Shown piece after piece: positions 62,854 through 64,000 of a stretch of 64,000 nucleotides of DNA. Within the stretch, counting starts at the first letter, position 1. The number at the start of each line of letters is the position of its first letter. The stretch comes from Variovorax sp. PAMC26660. GTDB taxonomy: Bacteria; Pseudomonadota; Gammaproteobacteria; Burkholderiales; Burkholderiaceae_C. The notes under the pieces were generated by a model that searched no databases, had not been told where the DNA came from, and was given only the letters and a program-made list of their open reading frames with translations. Location: assembly GCF_014302995.1 (NCBI RefSeq), contig NZ_CP060295.1, positions 372,001-436,000 of the forward strand, given 5' to 3'. The translations under genes were made by a program, and so were the position numbers.

Positions 62854-63189
62854 TCACGCCATGGTGATGGCGCCTGCATCGCCCAGGCGCTGCCAGGGCA
62901 GCCCGAGCACGAGCGCATCGAGCTGTTCACGAGACAGGGCCATCTGCGCTCCCAGGGCGGTGTTGGCCCAGAGGAATCGGCCTTGATGCAGCCGGCGCGC
63001 ACACAGCCAGATCCCGATGCCGTCGTGCACCAGCACCTTCATGCGGTTGGCGCGTCGATTGGCGAAGAGGTAGGCGTGGTACGGCTTGGCCGACCCGAAG
63101 ACCTGGACGACGCGCGACAGCGCGGTGTCGGTGCCCGCGCGCATATCCAACGGCTCGGCTGCCAGCCACACTGCATCGATACGGATCAC
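62854..63189 (-). CDS. tnpB: IS66 accessory protein TnpB
   Basis: A 111-residue protein of the IS66 Orf2 (TnpB) family. It contains AAEPLDMRAGTDTALSRVVQ, KPYHAYLFANRRANRMKVLV and HDGIGIWLCARRLHQGRFLW, the diagnostic segments. The start is GTG 63189 (VIRIDAVW), overlapping the tnpA stop as GTGA. It is required with TnpA for IS66 transposition, by an unclear mechanism. Confidence 0.95.
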   Translation of the reverse strand: MIRIDAVWLAAEPLDMRAGTDTALSRVVQVFGSAKPYHAYLFANRRANRMKVLVHDGIGIWLCARRLHQGRFLWANTALGAQMALSREQLDALVLGLPWQRLGDAGAITMA

Positions 63190-63551
63190 CGCAGCAGCTC
63201 GCGCATCCAGGCCGCGCACTCGGACGCAGCGGCCACGGGCCAGGAGACCTTGACCGTGAGCGCGCCGCGGCGCAGTTCGATGACGAGTTCTTGCGCCGGT
63301 GTGGGCTGCGAGGCCGTGAGCGGCAGCGCGATGAAGGAGTGTGCGGGAGTCAATCTCTCAGTGGCTTGGCGCGCCGACGGTACCTCGGCCATCCGGCGCC
63401 ATTTGTGCACCGGGTTCGCGTTCAGGCCATAGGCCAGCGCGATACTGGCCACTGAAGCTTCGGGCTTGGCGCATTCGGCCAGCACCTGCCTCTTGAGGGC
63501 TGCGTCATGCCGCCGCCGGGGGAGTCGTTTGGAGTCTTGAATGGTGTCCAC
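63186..63551 (-). CDS. tnpA: IS66 accessory protein TnpA
   Basis: A 121-residue protein with an N-terminal helix-turn-helix (RRHDAALKRQVLAECAKPEA, then SVASIALAYGLNANPVHKW), typical of IS66 Orf1. The start is GTG 63551 (read as M-D-T-I-Q-D); it lies in the right arm of a perfect palindrome that may control its translation or be a binding site. It is coupled to tnpB. Confidence 0.93.
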   Translation of the reverse strand: MDTIQDSKRLPRRRHDAALKRQVLAECAKPEASVASIALAYGLNANPVHKWRRMAEVPSARQATERLTPAHSFIALPLTASQPTPAQELVIELRRGALTVKVSWPVAAASECAAWMRELLR

Positions 63552-63573
63552 CTGTGAGTCTGGTGGACACCAT
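63541..63573. repeat. Perfect 12-base inverted repeat over the tnpA start
   Basis: Arms ATGGTGTCCACC (63541-63552) and GGTGGACACCAT (63562-63573) with a nine-base loop. The GTG start codon of tnpA is inside one arm, so the mRNA start would be in a hairpin; it could also be a dyad operator. Confidence 0.9.
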
Positions 63574-63786
63574 GCTGGTCGGGCCTCCCGGCGGATTCAA
63601 GATGGGTTGGCCGGACGCATACCTTGACCGTGCACAGGCAGCGGTCCTTGGGCCTGAGCAGGCATCTATGAATGCGTCAAAGCCTGTAGGTGCCCAAAGG
63701 CCACAGGGCATTGGAGGGGCGTACCAATGCCGGACCGCTGCATGCAGCTAGCAACGGTCGTTGCTACGCGACGAGCTGCTCAACGG
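63574..63786. other. Stretch without a gene
   Basis: About 213 bases between the IS66 element and the helicase end. No credible frame or motif seen. One terminal repeat of the IS may be in here. Confidence 0.3.
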
Positions 63787-64000
63787 TCAGGGGACGACCC
63801 AGTCGGCAAGCCGGCGCCAGCCGGGGTCGTCGGATTGAACCTCGACGCACTTGAGAGTTCCGCGGCGCTCACCTTCCTCGATCAATGCGTGGACCGGGCC
63901 GCCGCGCCGCGGGCTCAACGCCTGCCGATGTCCCAGCACAATCACTGCCTCGCGGGCCCGCGACAACGCGACGTTCAACCGGTGACGGTCGAGCAGGAAT
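63787..64000 (-). CDS. Superfamily 1 DNA/RNA helicase-like protein, C-terminal end
   Basis: Seventy codons running in from the right edge to a stop at 63787. It contains LLDRHRLNVALSRAREAVIV, motif VI of superfamily 1 helicases (V-A-x-[ST]-R-A-[RK]), followed by VLGHRQALSP and the usual short tail. Most similar in wording to DNA2/NAM7-type helicases (AAA_12). The rest is outside. It lies 213 bases from the IS66 and is not obviously broken here. Confidence 0.8.
   Translation of the reverse strand, partial: FLLDRHRLNVALSRAREAVIVLGHRQALSPRRGGPVHALIEEGERRGTLKCVEVQSDDPGWRRLADWVVP

Larger units (their letters stand above)
61200..63573 (-). mobile_element. IS66-family insertion sequence
   Basis: Three minus-strand genes in the standard IS66 order (tnpA, tnpB, tnpC) fill this stretch. 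The limits given are those of the genes and of a hairpin before tnpA; the terminal inverted repeats and target duplication could not be located by eye, so true ends may lie somewhat outside. The tnpC gene is frameshifted. Confidence 0.88.

Overview
The window looks like a chromosomal segment of a GC-rich betaproteobacterium of the family Comamonadaceae, most likely Variovorax. The basis is the very high G/C at third codon positions, the beta-type order folC-dedD-cvpA-purF-metZ, the abundance of Bug/TctC-like and RidA-like proteins, a lipopeptide siderophore assembly line led by a fatty-acyl-AMP ligase, and two kinds of long palindromic intergenic repeats. Species assignment is inference.

Region 1 (1-15100) is an iron-regulated lipopeptide siderophore locus, read right to left. 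The chain is an ECF sigma factor, a stand-alone FecR-type N-terminal domain, an MbtH protein, a type II thioesterase, a FAAL-ACP-C-A-PCP starter protein, a KS-AT-KR-ACP polyketide module, and an NRPS (C domain and start of an A domain) that leaves the window at base 1. Four neighbouring gene pairs overlap by 1-4 bases. A Fur-box-like site lies in front of the sigma factor, and a divergent Sfp-type phosphopantetheinyl transferase arms the carrier domains. Architecture resembles the variochelin/vacidobactin class; the product itself cannot be read from this window.

Region 2 (15131-26400) holds a ParB-like protein, a SYLF lipoprotein, a four-gene unit with an MglA-like small GTPase and two roadblock/LC7 proteins, a RidA / racemase-like / Bug-protein unit divergent from an AraC regulator, a DUF418 membrane protein, and an HU-type protein with an Ala/Lys/Pro tail starting at TTG. 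Next comes a decayed pair (RidA-like and RutE-like nitroreductase pseudogenes) with a recombination scar, then a 51-residue membrane protein with its own terminator.

Region 3 (26500-47200) is mostly core genome: tRNA-Asp, tRNA-Glu and tRNA-Ala behind gltX; metZ, purF, cvpA, a SPOR protein, folC; an ArsC-family protein, ppnP, argG, murB, a YajQ-family protein, plsY, a YbaK-type deacylase, two aldo/keto reductases, a beta-lactamase-fold hydrolase and a second racemase.

Region 4 (47343-54840) is a sulfur/methionine-flavoured cluster: a LysR regulator, a MetQ-like binding protein abutting an LLM flavin monooxygenase, a MetNIQ transporter with a small cupin-like gene, and a third MetQ-like protein. 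It also contains the palindromic repeats, including two hairpins with different stems but the same 26-base loop in opposite orientation.

Region 5 (54917-60548) is core again: prfB with its +1 frameshift site, a HAD phosphatase, pepN, fbp and tRNA-Thr. After the tRNA an accessory stretch begins: a sparse region, a small unknown gene, an IS66-family element whose tnpC is frameshifted, and the C-terminal end of a superfamily 1 helicase running off the right edge.
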